DNA of 64,000 bases. It comes from JAVXTH01 sp036641395. GTDB taxonomy: Bacteria; Bacillota_I; Bacilli_A; Erysipelotrichales; Erysipelotrichaceae. A model generated the notes under the pieces. It had not been told where the DNA came from, made no database searches, and saw nothing but the letters and a program-made list of their open reading frames with translations. Position numbers and translations under genes: made by a program. The stretch is from contig JAVWEY010000001.1 in NCBI GenBank assembly GCA_036641395.1, positions 66,612 through 130,611 of the forward strand, read 5' to 3'. Shown here one piece after another: positions 9,318 through 16,567 of this stretch; positions within the stretch are counted from its first letter, which is position 1; every line of letters begins with the position of its first letter.

Positions 9318-10044
9318 ACAATTTTTGCTTATGAAAGAATATTTTTAATCCCTGTTCTAAAATAACTAATAATATAATAATCCAAATCGTCCAAGCAAAA
9401 ATACCTGCCATATCAAGATTAATCCGGCAATACTGTAATTCTCTTCCGATTCCTTGATCTACCTGTCCTAATATTTCAGCCATAACACCAACTTTAAAGG
9501 CTAGTCCAATTCCACTAGACATTGATGCAGCAATAAAAGGTTTCAACATTGGTAAATCAATTTTAATAATCTGATTGAATTTTGATAAAGGATATATTTT
9601 TAAGACATCACATAACTTCTTATCTTTACTTTCAAGTCCAGTAAGAAAATTACTATAAAACATTGGAAATAGAATTAAAAATGTAATAATCGTAGCTGAT
9701 ACTTCTCTACCAAACCATATTAATATAATAATAATATAAGATATATTAGGTACACTCTTTGCCAAGGTTATGATTGGTGTTAATAAACCTAATAGAATAC
9801 TTGAATAATAGGAACATAAAGCAAATAATAAGGCAGCGATAAACGCAAATAACAACCCCATCGAACTTCGCGTTAAAGTAGTAAGTACAATTCGATAAAA
9901 ATCAGGTGATGTTAGCTGGTGCATCATCGAAGTAACAACCGCCTGTGGGGTTGGAAGAATATACGAGTTATCCATAAAATATGCTCCAAGCCACCATGAA
10001 GTAATAATTAAAACACACCCAATTGTGAAATATCGCTTTTTCAT
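9316..10044 (-). CDS. ABC transporter permease (SsuC/ThiX-like)
   Basis: The 242-residue membrane protein has about six hydrophobic segments. The cytoplasmic loop around FNQIIKIDLPMLKPFIAASMSSGIGLAFKVGVMAEILG is the EAA-type loop that contacts the ATPase in binding-protein-dependent importers. The overall pattern (ILPTPQAVV, AKSVPNISYIIIILIWFG) is that of SsuC, TauC or ThiX permeases for sulfonates or vitamin precursors. The ATG at 10044 is preferred over the GTG at 10053, which overlaps the AAGGTG ribosome site. It lies downstream of a substrate-binding lipoprotein gene, but a terminator separates them. No ATPase gene is nearby. The substrate cannot be told from sequence. Confidence 0.82.
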   Translation of the reverse strand: MKKRYFTIGCVLIITSWWLGAYFMDNSYILPTPQAVVTSMMHQLTSPDFYRIVLTTLTRSSMGLLFAFIAALLFALCSYYSSILLGLLTPIITLAKSVPNISYIIIILIWFGREVSATIITFLILFPMFYSNFLTGLESKDKKLCDVLKIYPLSKFNQIIKIDLPMLKPFIAASMSSGIGLAFKVGVMAEILGQVDQGIGRELQYCRINLDMAGIFAWTIWIIILLVILEQGLKIFFHKQKL

Positions 10045-10098
10045 GGAAATCACCTTCTTACTTCATCCATTATAATATATTTATAAACATAAGCAATC

Positions 10099-10123
10099 AA
10101 AAAAAACGGTATTTCTACCGTTT
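10099..10123 (-). terminator. Terminator after ABC lipoprotein gene
   Basis: On the minus strand the perfect 8-bp stem AAACGGTA/TACCGTTT (123-116 with 111-104) is followed by a run of T. It overlaps the stop codon of the lipoprotein gene and separates it from the permease gene. The identical stem is reused in the terminator at 29531. Confidence 0.85.
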
Positions 10124-11048
10124 AACGAATTATCATTTCTTCTGAATAAGTAATTTTAAACATTTTTAAGAAAGTTGTTAGATCTTTACTTGCTTTGCTT
10201 GCCTTAACATATTTAATATTTTGTTTATCCCATGTTAATTGAGCAATTTTTTCATTTGGAATACCTAACTTCTTAACGCCAACTTTCTTAGCTAATTTAC
10301 TAATTTGTGTTGGATCTTTCTTTACTGTTTTATTCACGAATTTATCGATGCGTTTGCTTGCATATTCACCCGATTTATTACGACCGCGTTTTACAAACAT
10401 AGCAGCTTGTGGATAACCAGCATTTTCCATGTTGTGTTTTGCTTTGAATTCGGCTTGTAAGTCTTTGATAACACTTAAACTAATACCTTTTTCTTTTGCT
10501 TTCATAATCGTAGCTGTAGCTGCAGGTTCTGCTAGTAAACCAACATTTGCTTTACCTGATAATAACTGTGCTTGAACATCACTTACCGCATTGTAAGCAA
10601 CATTTTTAGCTATAATTGCGTTAAAATCAATTGTATTCTTTAAAATCATACCTGGAACTGCACCTTCACCAAAGCTAGCAAAGTCGCCTTCTTGATTTAA
10701 TGCTTCAGCATTAGTTCCAACTACATAAAGATTTCCCCAAGTAATAATTGAATCTAATAAGAATGGTGTATTACCTTCTTGAATCATTTTAGTTCCTAAG
10801 TTAACAGGTGCGATAATAACATCATAATCCGATGATTCTTTCGCAAGTTCAGCACTTAATACTTCTGGTCCTTGAACAATCGTAATTTTCACATGTTTAT
10901 TATCATATAATGGTAATAAAGATAAAGCTGTTGCTCCTGCTGGCGCTAAAATTTTAACTTTGTCATTTGGAACATCCGTTGTCTGTCCGCCTACACATCC
11001 CGTTAATAAAAGGGTCGTAGCGATTAATAATGCAGCAATTTTTTTCAT
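10122..11048 (-). CDS. ABC transporter substrate-binding lipoprotein
   Basis: The 308-residue protein begins with a lipoprotein signal, MKKIAALLIATTLLLTGC, with the lipidated Cys at about residue 18. The body looks like a periplasmic-binding fold of the NMT1/ThiY/SsuA type: VKILAPAGATALSLLPLY, DVIIAPVNLG and LLSGKANVGLLAEPAATA. It would capture a small solute outside the cell for the downstream permease. Its ATG overlaps the thrS stop as ATGA, an odd linkage for a transporter gene, so it may be expressed partly under the thrS T-box. A terminator follows. The ligand is unknown. Confidence 0.8.
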   Translation of the reverse strand: MKKIAALLIATTLLLTGCVGGQTTDVPNDKVKILAPAGATALSLLPLYDNKHVKITIVQGPEVLSAELAKESSDYDVIIAPVNLGTKMIQEGNTPFLLDSIITWGNLYVVGTNAEALNQEGDFASFGEGAVPGMILKNTIDFNAIIAKNVAYNAVSDVQAQLLSGKANVGLLAEPAATATIMKAKEKGISLSVIKDLQAEFKAKHNMENAGYPQAAMFVKRGRNKSGEYASKRIDKFVNKTVKKDPTQISKLAKKVGVKKLGIPNEKIAQLTWDKQNIKYVKASKASKDLTTFLKMFKITYSEEMIIR

Positions 11049-12775
11049 TTTTTGTCCTCAACTTCCTTTTTAAGTTTCGCAATCAATTCCTTGATTGGTA
11101 ATGTAATTGAATCCTTAGATCCCATTCTTCGGATCGTTGCTGTTTGGTTTTCGACTTCACCTTGACCAACAACAATCTGAACAGGAATCTTATGCATCTG
11201 TGCTTCACGTATGCGATAACCTAATTTTTCATTACGAGCATCAACTTCGGATCTAAATCCATTAGCTAATAATTCTTTATTTAAGTTTTCCGCATATGCT
11301 AAATGCTCTTCATGGTGAACTGGAACCACTACAATTTGTTTTGGTGATAACCATAAAGGGAAATTACCAGCATAATGTTCAATTAAGATGGCGATAAACC
11401 GCTCAACTGCTCCAAAAATAACACGATGGACCATAATTGGTCTTTGTTTCGTTCCATCTTTTTCAACATAAGTTAAATCAAAACGTTCTGGTAAATTCAT
11501 ATCCAACTGTATTGTAGCACATTGCCACTCTCTACCCAAAGAATCTTTGATATGAAAGTCTAGTTTAGGACCATAAAATGCTCCATCTCCAGGATTTACT
11601 TTATAAGTCTTACCAGCGTGGACACATGCTGCTGCAAGAGCTGCTTCACTGCGCTCCCATACTGCTATTTCTCCAATAAACTTCTCTTCAGGACGCGTAC
11701 TTAATTCAATTCGATATGGTAAATTAAAGACTGAATAAATACGATCAACAAAAGCAATAACACGCATTACTTCTTCTTCAATTTGATCTTCTCGCATATA
11801 AATATGAGCATCATCTTGGGTAAAAGTACGAACTCTAAATAAACCATTTAAAGCGCCACTTGCTTCATGACGATGAACTTGACCAAGTTCTCCCATACGG
11901 ATTGGTAAATCTTTATAAGAATGTAAACTATTTTTATAAACAAGAATACTACCAGGACAATTCATCGGTTTAATCGCAAATTTACGATCATCAACATCAC
12001 TAATATACATATTGTCGCCATAATTATTCCAATGACCACTACGTTCCCATAACTCTTGTGACATCATAATTGGTGTCTTTATAAATTGATAGCCTTCTTT
12101 TGTATGTTCTTCATACCAATAATTCTCTAAGATATTTCTTAAAACCATTCCATTTGGTAAGAAAAATGGCATACCAGGAGCATATTCACTCATCATAAAT
12201 AAATCAAGTTCACGACCTAATTTCTTATGATCACGTTTTTTAGCTTCTTCTAATAGTTCTAAATGAGCCTCTAAATCTTCTTTATTTTCAAAACAGATTC
12301 CATAAATACGTTGTAACATTTTATTCTTAGAATCGCCCTTCCAATAAGCACCAGAATGTTTCAATAATTTAAAATTCTTACATTCTTTCACCGTTTCTAC
12401 ATGTGGTCCTCTACATAAATCAACAAAATCACCTTGAGCGTAACATGTAATTGATCCATCTTGTAAGTCTTCGATTAAAGCTAATTTATAAGGATCATCC
12501 TTAAACATTTCCATTGCTTCTTCTTTACTTATTTCTTTGCGAGTGATGCGTTTTCCATCTTTCGCAATTTTCTTCATTTCTTTTTCAATCTTCTCTAAAT
12601 CTTCATCACGAATAACTTCATCACCTAAATCAATGTCATAATAAAAACCATCACTGATTACAGGTCCTACCCAAAATTTAGCTTGTGGATATAAGCGTTT
12701 TACCGCTTGTGCCATCATATGTGCACAAGAGTGATTTAATCTTGATAGTTTTTCATCTTCTTTAATATCAATCAT
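11045..12775 (-). CDS. thrS: Threonyl-tRNA synthetase lacking the TGS domain
   Basis: The enzyme charges tRNA-Thr. From the ATG at 12775 (ribosome site CGAGGAG) it is 576 residues, about 60 shorter than the common form. It enters the editing domain almost at once (HSCAHMMAQAVKRLYP at about residues 15-30), so the usual N-terminal TGS domain is missing. The editing site includes CRGPHV. The catalytic core has MNCPGS, HRHEASGALNGLFRVR and MVHRVIFGAVERF, which supply the zinc and ATP contacts. The C-terminal anticodon-binding domain begins near PKQIVVVPV. A T-box leader lies upstream. Confidence 0.97.
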   Translation of the reverse strand: MIDIKEDEKLSRLNHSCAHMMAQAVKRLYPQAKFWVGPVISDGFYYDIDLGDEVIRDEDLEKIEKEMKKIAKDGKRITRKEISKEEAMEMFKDDPYKLALIEDLQDGSITCYAQGDFVDLCRGPHVETVKECKNFKLLKHSGAYWKGDSKNKMLQRIYGICFENKEDLEAHLELLEEAKKRDHKKLGRELDLFMMSEYAPGMPFFLPNGMVLRNILENYWYEEHTKEGYQFIKTPIMMSQELWERSGHWNNYGDNMYISDVDDRKFAIKPMNCPGSILVYKNSLHSYKDLPIRMGELGQVHRHEASGALNGLFRVRTFTQDDAHIYMREDQIEEEVMRVIAFVDRIYSVFNLPYRIELSTRPEEKFIGEIAVWERSEAALAAACVHAGKTYKVNPGDGAFYGPKLDFHIKDSLGREWQCATIQLDMNLPERFDLTYVEKDGTKQRPIMVHRVIFGAVERFIAILIEHYAGNFPLWLSPKQIVVVPVHHEEHLAYAENLNKELLANGFRSEVDARNEKLGYRIREAQMHKIPVQIVVGQGEVENQTATIRRMGSKDSITLPIKELIAKLKKEVEDKK

Positions 12776-12799
12776 CTTTATTCTCCTCGTATCTTTCAC

Positions 12800-13028
12800 A
12801 AAAAAAAGACTGCAGTCAAAGGACGTCAGTCATGCGCGGTACCACCTTTGTTCACACTTAACTCAATAAGTATGCACTCTTATCCTTAACGCGGATGATT
12901 ACGGCACACCCTTCCAGGGGCAACTCCAAGGTGGTAAGATATCTTCTTAATCAAGGCTTGCACCAAACGCCTTGTCTCTACTAATCAAGGTAAGATATCC
13001 GTTTATCCTTTTCAAACGTTTTTGATAT
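12800..13028 (-). promoter_or_regulatory. T-box riboswitch leader of thrS
   Basis: The minus-strand leader contains the T-box core AAGGTGGTACCGCG (12848-12835), which pairs with the uncharged tRNA acceptor end. Upstream there is a long stem I whose base is GATATCTT/AAGATATC with an AGTAGAG segment. A terminator hairpin then comes just before the thrS ribosome site. Uncharged tRNA-Thr would block the terminator and switch thrS on. ACC triplets occur in the expected part of stem I, but I cannot assign the specifier codon with confidence. Confidence 0.95.
12801..12831 (-). terminator. T-box-controlled terminator
   Basis: On the minus strand, GACTGACGTC, a short loop and GACTGCAGTC form a hairpin followed by eight T. 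It overlaps the antiterminator region next to the T-box core, as expected for a transcriptional T-box. Confidence 0.85.
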
Positions 13029-13034
13029 AGGTAA

Positions 13035-13063
13035 TTTATACACCAAATCATTTTTTTTGTCAA
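13035..13063 (-). promoter_or_regulatory. Promoter of the thrS T-box leader
   Basis: On the minus strand a perfect TTGACA (13063-13058) and TATAAA (13040-13035) are separated by 17 bases. The predicted start near 13028 fits the 5' end of the leader. Confidence 0.85.
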
Positions 13064-13079
13064 TCAAAACACATGTTAT

Positions 13080-13403
13080 TCACTCTACAATTTTAACGAT
13101 TAAAGGCTTCGTAATCGTACGTTTCTCTACTTTAAATGTAATCTTATATTCACCAGCTTGATCAAAATCAACATTCGATATAACTTGTATATATTGTTTT
13201 TGTTCTTTTGTCAAAGGTTGCCCTTCTAGTAAAAGATTAGCTTTGACATCTAACAACTTAACATCTTTTGCTGCCTTATTTTGATCAATCGTACACGCAT
13301 GGACTGAACACACAATTGATTCATTCTTCAATGAATACTTACTATCTGCACTACAACCAACGATAAAGATTAAAACGATAAGACATCCGATTATCTTTTT
13401 CAT
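13080..13403 (-). CDS. Small lipoprotein of unknown function
   Basis: A 107-residue protein with a lipoprotein signal, MKKIIGCLIVLIFIVGCS, giving a lipidated Cys at residue 17. The remaining 90 residues carry two further Cys close together (VCSVHACTID) that could form a disulfide. The C-terminal half looks like a single beta-sandwich module (VDFDQAGEYKITFKV), similar in style to small Ig-like surface modules. The ribosome site AAGGAG precedes the ATG at 13403. It stands alone between the toxin-antitoxin islet and the thrS promoter. I do not recognise the family. Confidence 0.65.
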   Translation of the reverse strand: MKKIIGCLIVLIFIVGCSADSKYSLKNESIVCSVHACTIDQNKAAKDVKLLDVKANLLLEGQPLTKEQKQYIQVISNVDFDQAGEYKITFKVEKRTITKPLIVKIVE

Positions 13404-13489
13404 ATATTCTCCTTTTTGTCACTATCATTTTATCTGTAAATCATATAAATTACAACTGCTATTTCATCGCATCAGTAATAAAGAATAAT

Positions 13490-13586
13490 AGCATTATATA
13501 TGAAAAACAAGGACTTCTTATCGAATCAATCATCGTATTTATGGATTGTTTATTTAATTGATTAATTCATCTAAAACGCTATCTAT
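13490..13586. repeat. Left copy of a 96-bp direct repeat flanking the toxin-antitoxin module
   Basis: This segment, covering the last codons of the toxin gene and the 64 bases after its stop, is repeated almost exactly at 14371-14466, about 881 bp away. Only a few substitutions and one single-base deletion separate the copies. Confidence 0.85.
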
Positions 13587-14033
13587 ATCTACACAGAATA
13601 ATTCGCGACGCCCTTCTTCATATTTCTTTAAATAATCACTAGCTTCAGTAAAAATTTGTTTAATATTTTTTTCTATATGAGCCAACACTAGTTCTTCTTG
13701 AAAGTCTCCACCCATTTCATAACGCATTAAGTAATTTTCAATGATAGGAAACATTTTAGAATAATGGAGACCATGTTTCCTTCCATCTCTTGTTGTTGTC
13801 CTATTTGGTAGTGGAAAATAGGTATCTCTTGGTGCATTTCCAATGTTTGATCTAAACGGTATTGCAAAAGTATATTTGATACCCTTATATTTCATTTTCA
13901 CCAATATTAGGCAAGGTCTTTCTTTTGCTTCTTGTCCTATTTTTTGCATTATTTCATCTTCTTCTGAAAATAATTTATAAAATGATTGTCTTATTGTAAC
14001 AACTTTAATTTTTCTTTTATATTGGCTGCTCAT
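13554..14033 (-). CDS. Probable type III toxin (ToxN/AbiQ superfamily, TenpN-like endoribonuclease)
   Basis: The 159-residue protein has the outline of a type III toxin. A short N-terminal part leads to ERPCLILVKMKYKGIKYTF, then AIPFRSNIGNAPRDTYFPL and HGLHYSKMFPI, with a helical C-terminus. The 'RPxLxxxKxxG..F.IPxRS' and 'GLxYSK' pattern resembles TenpN as I know it. The gene order supports this: three 53-nt tandem repeats lie just upstream on the same strand, followed by an intrinsic terminator and then the toxin, exactly the type III layout. The ATG at 14033 has GGGGA five bases upstream; an in-frame TTG at 14054 is less likely. In this family the toxin cuts RNA and is held inactive by the repeat RNA. 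Assignment is by pattern and context, without a database search. Confidence 0.72.
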   Translation of the reverse strand: MSSQYKRKIKVVTIRQSFYKLFSEEDEIMQKIGQEAKERPCLILVKMKYKGIKYTFAIPFRSNIGNAPRDTYFPLPNRTTTRDGRKHGLHYSKMFPIIENYLMRYEMGGDFQEELVLAHIEKNIKQIFTEASDYLKKYEEGRRELFCVDIDSVLDELIN

Positions 14034-14046
14034 ACTTTTCCCCCAT

Positions 14047-14077
14047 AAAAACAAACAGGCTCTTTTTCAAGAGCCCG
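14047..14077 (-). terminator. Terminator between antitoxin repeats and toxin gene
   Basis: On the minus strand GGGCTCTT, a short loop and AAGAGCC form a hairpin followed by a T-rich tail (TGTTTGTTTTT). In type III modules a leaky terminator here keeps antitoxin RNA in excess of toxin mRNA. Confidence 0.8.
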
Positions 14078-14251
14078 TCTGCGGATAATATTCTAAGTTT
14101 AAGTCCCGTTATCCTCGGAGACCATACTTACTCGTGAATGATATTCTAAATTTAAGTCCCGTCATCCTCGGAGACCATACTTACTCGTGGGTGATATTCT
14201 AAATTTAAGTCCCGTCATCCTCGGAGACCATACTTAAGCGAGCAAATGCTC
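14050..14251 (-). ncRNA. Candidate type III antitoxin RNA (TenpI/ToxI-like) with 53-nt repeats
   Basis: The minus-strand transcript would start near 14251, read through three 53-nt repeats and end at the terminator around 14050. In RNA sense each unit holds GTCTCCGAGGATGACGGGAC, in which GTCTC can pair with GGGAC around a short loop, followed by an AT-rich linker. Such units are cut out by the toxin and fold as pseudoknots in characterised systems. The promoter is good and no ORF overlaps. The pseudoknot itself is inference. Confidence 0.68.
14088..14235. repeat. Tandem array, 53-bp period, about 2.8 units
   Basis: Units begin at 14088, 14141 and 14194, each with ATATTCTAA, AAGTCCCGT, ATCCTCGGAGACCAT and ACTTA in the same order. 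The first two units match apart from a handful of bases. The third loses similarity after about 14235. The spacing is exactly 53 bp with no spacers, so this is not a CRISPR array. Confidence 0.93.
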
Positions 14252-14257
14252 AGTATA

Positions 14258-14287
14258 AGTATATGTTTATTTCAAAATTTTATTCAA
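14258..14287 (-). promoter_or_regulatory. Promoter of the antitoxin RNA
   Basis: On the minus strand TTGAAT (14287-14282) and TATACT (14263-14258) are separated by 18 bases. Transcription would begin near 14251, just before the repeat array. A second TATACT overlaps at 14257-14252. Confidence 0.6.
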
Positions 14288-14370
14288 TGCTTTGAGTTTC
14301 CTCACTCACATTCTATCATATTTTATACAAAAATCAAGTGAGACATTTCCAAAGCAGTTTCGAATAACAA

Positions 14371-14466
14371 AGCATTATATATGAAAAACAAGGACTTCTT
14401 ATCGAATCAATCACCGTATTTATGGATTGTTTATTTAATCGCTTAATTCATCTAAAACGCATCTAT
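14371..14466 (-). pseudogene. Remnant of a second type III toxin gene (3' end only)
   Basis: This is the right copy of the 96-bp repeat. On the minus strand it carries the final codons of a toxin gene (the DSVLDELIN stretch) plus the downstream flank, but a one-base deletion relative to 13554-13586 breaks the frame and nothing upstream resembles the rest of the toxin. It sits upstream of the antitoxin repeats, as if a tandem toxin-antitoxin copy had been lost. The remaining 14467-14662 holds no gene that I can see. Confidence 0.65.
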
Positions 14467-14662
14467 TTTTTCTTATCTAATTTAGAGTGAAAAGAGCATC
14501 TCTACATAGTCGTAAACGTTCAAGTGTGTAAACCTAAAGTTCTATTTTAATTTCCTTTCAACTACATTCTAACCTATTTCAACTAAATAATTTACTTGTT
14601 AACTTTTTATTCTCGATAATTTTTATAACATATATTTTACCATAATTTGGATAATTATTTTA

Positions 14663-14691
14663 TTAGAAATTATTACCATTTCGCTTATAAT
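14663..14691 (+). promoter_or_regulatory. Promoter of the serine recombinase gene
   Basis: TATAAT (14686-14691) lies 17 bases after a weak TTAGAA (14663-14668). A GAGAGGTG ribosome site follows at 14703 before the ATG at 14715. Confidence 0.55.
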
Positions 14692-14714
14692 GAAAGATAC
14701 GTGAGAGGTGTATT

Positions 14715-15329
14715 ATGAGAAAAATATATGGTTATGTAAGAGTATCAAGTAGAGATCAAAATGAAGCAAGACAGTATATCGAATTACTTGATTATGGTAT
14801 TGATAAAAAAATGATTTATATGGACAAACTAAGTGGTAAAGATTTTAATCGTCCAAGTTATCATAAACTAGTTTATAAAAAAATTAAAAAAGGCGACCTA
14901 ATTATAATTAAGAGTATTGATCGTTTAGGTAGAAATTATAATGAAATATTAGCAGAATGGAAGTATATCACAAAAGATAAAAACGTAGATATTAAAATAC
15001 TAGATATGCCTTTATTAGATACGGATCAAAATAAAGACTTATTAGGTACTTTAATCGGTGATATTGTATTACAATTATTATCCTTTGTCGCAGAAAATGA
15101 GAGAATTAATATAAGGCAACGTCAAGCAGAAGGTATAAAGGCAGCACAACAACGTGGCGTCCGTTTTGGAAGGCCTAAAGTAGTTTTACCTCACAACTTC
15201 CCTATCATTTATAAACAATGGTTAAATAATGAATTAACGAGTTCTCAAGCAATTAATCAATCTGGATTAAAATATTCTACTTTTTATAAAAAAGTGAAAG
15301 AATATAAAAAGAATACCGAAGTATTCTAA
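14715..15329 (+). CDS. Serine recombinase, resolvase/invertase type
   Basis: The 204-residue protein is a small serine recombinase. The N-terminus KIYGYVRVSSRDQN carries the catalytic serine. It is followed by DKLSGKDFNRPSYHKL, IIIKSIDRLGRNYNEI, the long dimer helix with FVAENERINIRQRQAEG, and a short C-terminal DNA-binding helix-turn-helix (GRPKV, then SSQAINQSGLKYSTFYKKV). Its size fits resolvases and DNA invertases of plasmids, transposons and phages rather than large integrases. It is on the opposite strand to the toxin module and overlaps the end of the next gene by four bases, tail to tail. I found no matching recombination sites around it. Confidence 0.93.
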   Translation: MRKIYGYVRVSSRDQNEARQYIELLDYGIDKKMIYMDKLSGKDFNRPSYHKLVYKKIKKGDLIIIKSIDRLGRNYNEILAEWKYITKDKNVDIKILDMPLLDTDQNKDLLGTLIGDIVLQLLSFVAENERINIRQRQAEGIKAAQQRGVRFGRPKVVLPHNFPIIYKQWLNNELTSSQAINQSGLKYSTFYKKVKEYKKNTEVF

Positions 15330-16555
15330 AGAATGAAGTTTCCAGCTTCAAATATTTTAATTGGATTATTATTTTCATCAATTGCGATTATATCCATATC
15401 TTCACTACCAAACATAAAATCAATATGAGTATTTGAATCATTACTTCCCGCTTCATTCAATTCTTCTTGGCTCATTGTTGTACCACCTTTAACATTCATT
15501 GGATAAGCTCTTCCAAGTGCTAAATGACAAGATGCATTTTCATCAAATAAAGTATTGAGAAATAGGATACCACTTTGTGAAATAGGCGAATTAAATGGTA
15601 CCAAAGCAACTTCCCCAATATAGTGAGAACCTTCATCAAATTCTACTAACATTTTCAATGCTTCTTTTTCTTTTTCCGCATCATATTCAATCACCCGACC
15701 ATTTTCAAAAGTAAAATGGAAACCATCAATTAGTTTACCATTATAATCAAGTGGTTTTGTTGCATATACAGTACCATTTACTCCATATTTATAAGGCATT
15801 GTAAAGATTTCTTCCGTTGGCATATTGGGAGTGAAAATAATTCCTTTTTCACTTACCTCACTACAACCAGACCAAATATGATTCTTTACTAAATCAATGG
15901 TTAAGTCCGTACCTAATTTATTTTTAAAATGAAGTGTTTTAATATGCATATCATTTAGTAACTTTTCACGTTTCTTTAATGTTTCACTATGCTTTTTCCA
16001 TATCGCAATCGGATCATTATCTTTGCTTACATGAACTGCTTTTAAAACAGCATCCCATAAAGCACACAAAGCATCCTCATCATTCATTCTTGGAAAGACT
16101 TTTTTAGCCCAAGGAAGATTTGGTATTGCGACAATTGACCAAGGAATTTTATTTGCCATCGTATAAGTATTGACTTCTTTCATCGCAATGCTTCGCGCTT
16201 GGTTAGCTTTTGCGATTTTATTAGCATCAATTCCCTCCATAATACCTGGAATATCACAACAGATACGTAACATACAAGCACCTTGTTTCATATAGTCTAG
16301 TTTACTATCAATTTGCCAGGGATGTACTTGCATCAATGTTTCAACTTCCTGATATTGATAATGATATTTACTAATCATGTCATCACTATAATTCACAATA
16401 ACTTCCTTAGCACCTGCTTCATAAGCCGCTTTCACAACAGCCTGGCTAAATTCTACAGCTAGTACACTTGTATTTAATATTAAAACCTGTCCTTTTTGAA
16501 CATTAGCACCCATAACAACTGCTAATTTCGCATATTTTTCAATTAATTCTTTCAT
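15326..16555 (-). CDS. Aminopeptidase, M29 family
   Basis: The 409-residue protein is an M29 (AmpS/PepS-type) metallo-aminopeptidase that releases N-terminal residues from peptides in the cytosol. Metal-binding stretches are visible as MPTEEIFTMPYKYGVNG at about residue 250, EGSHYIGEVALVPF near 315, LGRAYP, and the terminal NTHIDFMFGSEDMDI. The start ATG at 16555 has AAGGAG nearby. It lies 12 bases downstream of the glucokinase gene and is probably cotranscribed. The final codons meet the recombinase gene tail to tail. Confidence 0.93.
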   Translation of the reverse strand: MKELIEKYAKLAVVMGANVQKGQVLILNTSVLAVEFSQAVVKAAYEAGAKEVIVNYSDDMISKYHYQYQEVETLMQVHPWQIDSKLDYMKQGACMLRICCDIPGIMEGIDANKIAKANQARSIAMKEVNTYTMANKIPWSIVAIPNLPWAKKVFPRMNDEDALCALWDAVLKAVHVSKDNDPIAIWKKHSETLKKREKLLNDMHIKTLHFKNKLGTDLTIDLVKNHIWSGCSEVSEKGIIFTPNMPTEEIFTMPYKYGVNGTVYATKPLDYNGKLIDGFHFTFENGRVIEYDAEKEKEALKMLVEFDEGSHYIGEVALVPFNSPISQSGILFLNTLFDENASCHLALGRAYPMNVKGGTTMSQEELNEAGSNDSNTHIDFMFGSEDMDIIAIDENNNPIKIFEAGNFIL

Positions 16556-16567
16556 AAAATCTCCTTT

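Noticed and set aside
14088..14235. Short CRISPR array
   Set aside because: The three units follow each other at exactly 53 bp with no unique spacers, and no cas genes are nearby. The layout fits a type III antitoxin better.
14467..14714. Invertible DNA segment for the serine recombinase
   Set aside because: I looked for inverted repeats flanking a promoter on both sides of the recombinase gene and saw none of useful length.
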